A stretch of DNA of 64,000 bases from Phyto melanocephala (lineage: Eukaryota; Arthropoda; Insecta; Diptera; Rhinophoridae), in assembly GCA_941918925.1 (NCBI GenBank), contig OW799233.1:144338223-144402222 (forward strand), read 5' to 3'. The notes beneath the pieces are model-generated. The model did no database searches and was not told the origin of the DNA. It saw nothing but the letters and a program-made list of their open reading frames with translations. Of this stretch, positions 60,765 to 64,000 are shown in pieces (positions within the stretch are counted from its first letter, which is position 1; every line of letters begins with the position of its first letter). The translations under genes were made by a program, and so were the position numbers.

Positions 60765-61936
60765 TATACCCGCTACCAAAAAAATGGTGGGGATATATTT
60801 ATTTTGTCTTTCCGTTTGTAACACACCGAAATATCCATTTTAGACCCTATAAAGTATATAGTATATTCTGAATCAGGGTTTCATTTTATGACGATCTAGC
60901 TATGTCCGTTCGTCTGTTCGTCTGTTGAAAGCACGATAAAGGGCACACCGAAAAAGCTATGGAGCTCAAGTCTTGCCAGAAGATTTCTTATACACAAGGC
61001 TTGCTTGGTATTAAAAATGGAATAAATAGTAATGTTAGGAAGAGAGTTATAGCTCGTCATACAAGAGAAGGCAAAAAAAAACCGTGTGCTTCTAACATCG
61101 AATAAAAAATGATTGTGCCCAAACGCATTGACGTAGGGTCGTGAAACTTATAGATCAAAATGTATAAAAATTATACCGCACAGTGTATTTTTCGGTATAT
61201 TTAAAACTTAAAACCTAATACAACTAACGAAATTAAATGTACGATTCTAAAATTTGCAAGCGTTGCTTTTTGGTCAAAGGCTTTGTAGTAACAGATAATA
61301 AACGTGACACGCCCACTTTTACGCCCACCTCCCATACAACGTTTTATCTAAAATTCATTTAACTTCTTTACGAATAAATATTTTGGAATAATAATGGACT
61401 ATATTGAAAAATCTAAGTTGTATTCATTAGCAAAAGCAACTTCAATATGCCTACTATAACACCCACTTTTCTCGTTATCAACTGTTAACGAAATATAAAA
61501 GCTCATTAAACCGACCAATTTTGAGGTTTGATGATGAAATTTGCTAATTATATCCTTCTAGTTAATGTCATTGTTTCGCCGGAAAATTTAGGTGACACGC
61601 CTACTTTAACGGCCACCTCCCACATAACGGTTTTACATAATTTCATATAATTTCTCTATTTCTTTTCTTTTAAAATATCTGTTTTATTTACTAGTTGAAA
61701 CTATATTGACATGCCTATTTTAACGCCCATTTTCATAAAAAGACTTAATTTACGAAAACATTTTACTAGCATAACGCAGTTAGACAAAGAAAGTGATACA
61801 TATTTAAGTATAAAGATATTATTCCATATCGATTACTGCTTATAACAAAATAATAAATTCTGTGTTATGAAAATACATCAAATTAGTGGTGGATGTAAAA
61901 GATTCGGCTTAGCCAAATATAGTGCTCTTACTTGTT
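60765..61936 (+). mobile_element. Family A element, copy 8, empty MITE site
   Basis: It runs from TATACCCGCTACCAAAAAAA to GATTCGGCTTAGCCAAATA and CTTACTTGTT. It has only one to two repeat units and a much-shortened GTCY tract. Near 61787 it reads CAGTTAGACAAAGAAAGTG, the MITE target with no insertion (first T-A of the site mutated). Confidence 0.82.
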
Positions 61937-62629
61937 TGAATTGATTTCAATTGCCAAGACTGATTTATTTAAATATATTCTCAATGTTGAATAAAAAATA
62001 AGCTTAATAAAATTTGTTTTATCTAAATTTATATTATAACAAAAACATAAAATAAATACCGGTTATTTGAACCGGTTTTAAATGCAAAAAAAACCGAAAA
62101 CCGGTTTTATAAAAATACAGTTTTTCGAATTTTTTAAATTTTTTTTCTTGCATTATAAATATTTGATTACTCTGTTTGTGACATAATAATTTCCAGTGAA
62201 TTTTGAAAATATTCAATAAAAAGGTGTACATATGTGCCATGTGTTTATGGGTGTTTGACGAGTTTTGTTTGCTCAAGAAATAAACACTGAAAATCGTTAG
62301 AAGGTAATAAACATAAACTAAATAAACAAGAACAGAATAAAATAAAATTTTATAGCTGCAACTTTATTACACACCGTTATATACTATTATTTCAACATTT
62401 CTGATTATAAAATATATCGCTCGGAAGTCCAGGAATAAATGTAATAATAATTTCTAACTATCAAAAATATCACGCTTCACATGCAAGAATTGCATGATAA
62501 TGTTCAAAGCAAACAACTTCTCATGAAGTACCACTGGAGTGTTATTCAATTTTAAAAGAGTTTTTTGAAAATTCACATAAGGGCGTAAAAGTAAATATAT
62601 ATATTTCCAAATAGTTTTGTCGGTAAGTG
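61937..62629. other. AT-rich DNA with an ACCGGTT patch
   Basis: TACCGGTTATTTGAACCGG and AAACCGAAAACCGGTTTTAT at 62057-62112 resemble motifs in the element at 4751-5770. Nothing else was recognised. Confidence 0.4.
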
Positions 62630-62965
62630 ATTGACTTATCCAACATTTTTTATGAATATCGCTAGAGGTATATCGTATTTACAAATGGTAACAAGTGTGT
62701 CTTAAAATTATCGTAGGGGTGAAAAATGTTAATTTTTCATATTTTTAAAATTTATAAGGGGATTATGACGGATTTTAATAATTATTTTTTTGTAACTATT
62801 TTCGAAGACTGATACCATTAACAGATCTCTACAATATATGGGGGCTAAAAATTTATTAAATGTATTACAAGGACAGACGGACATTTCTGAATAGATTCTC
62901 CTATGCATACGGATCAGAAATAGATATTGTAGAAATTGCAAATGTATGTACCGACAAAAAAAAAT
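62630..62965 (-). mobile_element. Possible family B 5' fragment
   Basis: Read on the minus strand it gives TGCAATTTCTACAATATCTA, TTTCTGATCCG and ATGTCCGTCTGTCC, loosely matching the family B 5' block (TGTAATTTCTACAATTTTCA, GTCCGTCTG). Confidence 0.45.
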
Positions 62966-64000
62966 TCACTACCAAAAAGCACTTCCTAAAACACTTACTT
63001 GGTCCTTATCTTCTCCAAGAGCGCTTGTATAATTTTTACATGCGATGCTCGACTTCAAGATCACTGTTTTGCATTTAGTTACGCACTTCTGAAAAAGGTA
63101 GTAGCAGGTAGGAAAGAAATAAAAAAAAAATTTATAAAAATAAAATGTTTTAGTTTTCTCTACTGCTGAAATAACAAGCAGTATAGAAGACACACTTTGC
63201 ATAATTTTACGATTTTTGAATTTTCATGTATATTAATCCCATAAGCAGATAAAGTCTACACTGCTTAAAAAATTAAACAAATAATATGTGTTTTAATTTT
63301 GCAGTCCCTAGATTTATATCCTGTTGTTGTAAAACCCATCCAACAAATTTCTAACTAAAGTAATTTATAAAAATCAGGCTGCTTTTTTATCTATAGCCTC
63401 TACTGTAAAAAAATTTTAAAAGCTAAGGACGTAATTTAATGATTTTGATTTTATATGATTTATTTTTGTTTCGTTTATGTTTAAATTTTTTTGAAAAAAG
63501 TTTTTTATTTTCACATTGAGAAAATCAAATAATTGTTGCACGCGATTTTTTATGGTTTAGTATAAAAACACACGGATACAAATGCGATAGTGGCTTATAG
63601 TTACAATCAATAAAATGTATTAGCCATATATATAATATTTTGTTGTTTAACCCCGGCATTCAAAATTCACACACATGTTTATATGTACGTTAAACTTATA
63701 TTAAATCATTTATCAAAAAACTTTTGGAGATATAATATAAATTCTGCAATTTGATGCAATTCGATAGCTCCGTACACGCGACCCGTAGAGTAAAGTTTAT
63801 ATAAAACCACACTTATCATTAATAAAATGCTATTATTTAAAGTAGCTATCGCTTGTATGTTTTGTTTTCGAAGCCTGCGTGTGATTGTACTATTTGTTTT
63901 CGATCCAAAACAGTTTACATCATCCTCTTTAAGGCAGACCACAGTCTTGATGTATTGTCAAAAGATAGTAGCACAATTACATAGATATGTTAAAATAATT
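62966..64000. other. AT-rich DNA, nothing recognised
   Basis: No gene or element could be named. Confidence 0.35.

Overview
The window is AT-rich eukaryotic DNA from an insect, most likely a higher (schizophoran) fly. The clues are GTCY-rich mini-me/DINE-1-like repeats, many rosa-like (DD41D) mariner remnants, and a tRNA-derived SINE and a LINE fragment that share a CCTAA tail. No host protein-coding gene, rRNA gene or functional tRNA gene could be supported. Almost everything recognisable is a mobile element or a remnant of one, so the window reads as intergenic or intronic transposon-rich DNA.

The commonest element is a non-autonomous family called A here. One end carries a TATACCCGCCACC hairpin, a GTCCGTCT microsatellite and 288-bp internal tandem repeats. 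The other end carries an ATTCGGC/GCCGAAT hairpin followed by CTTACTTGTT. Eight long copies lie at 765-2634, 6656-9130, 9511-11536, 25179-27323, 32465-34651, 35292-36665, 53913-56269 and 60765-61936, with several fragments. Six of the eight contain the same 0.6-kb mariner-derived MITE in the same place. The two rightmost copies and a fragment at 45420 keep the empty site, which fixes the MITE ends and its TA duplication. Copies 6656-9130 and 32465-34651 are nearly identical apart from one 288-bp repeat unit. A related family B has a full-length copy at 45579-46589 and more decayed copies near 22540, 30868, 31925, 38438, 41320, 60060 and 62630.

The most gene-like object is a 3.55-kb DNA transposon at about 15006-18558 with terminal inverted repeats of about 675 bp. 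It encodes a cysteine-rich, RNase H-like protein of about 535 residues in two exons. The protein belongs to a family dispersed in arthropod and cnidarian genomes that usually carries no name. This copy has one in-frame TGA and one single-base frameshift, and its 5' region holds a 98-bp inverted copy of its own coding exon. A lone TIR of the same family lies at 9173-9478.

Other elements are: mariner transposase remnants at 3244, 6060, 19019, 31245 and 57560; a second mariner MITE type at 22849-23331 and 34802-36685, the latter split by an A copy; a GC-cored foldback element at 27816-28825; TA-flanked and CACAG-ended elements at 4751, 21228 and 51549; a SINE with perfect 14-bp target duplications at 42131-42346; and a LINE 3' fragment at 44655-45110. 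Nesting gives a relative order: family B and the mariners are old, the MITE entered A before A spread, and the 6656/32465 pair is recent.
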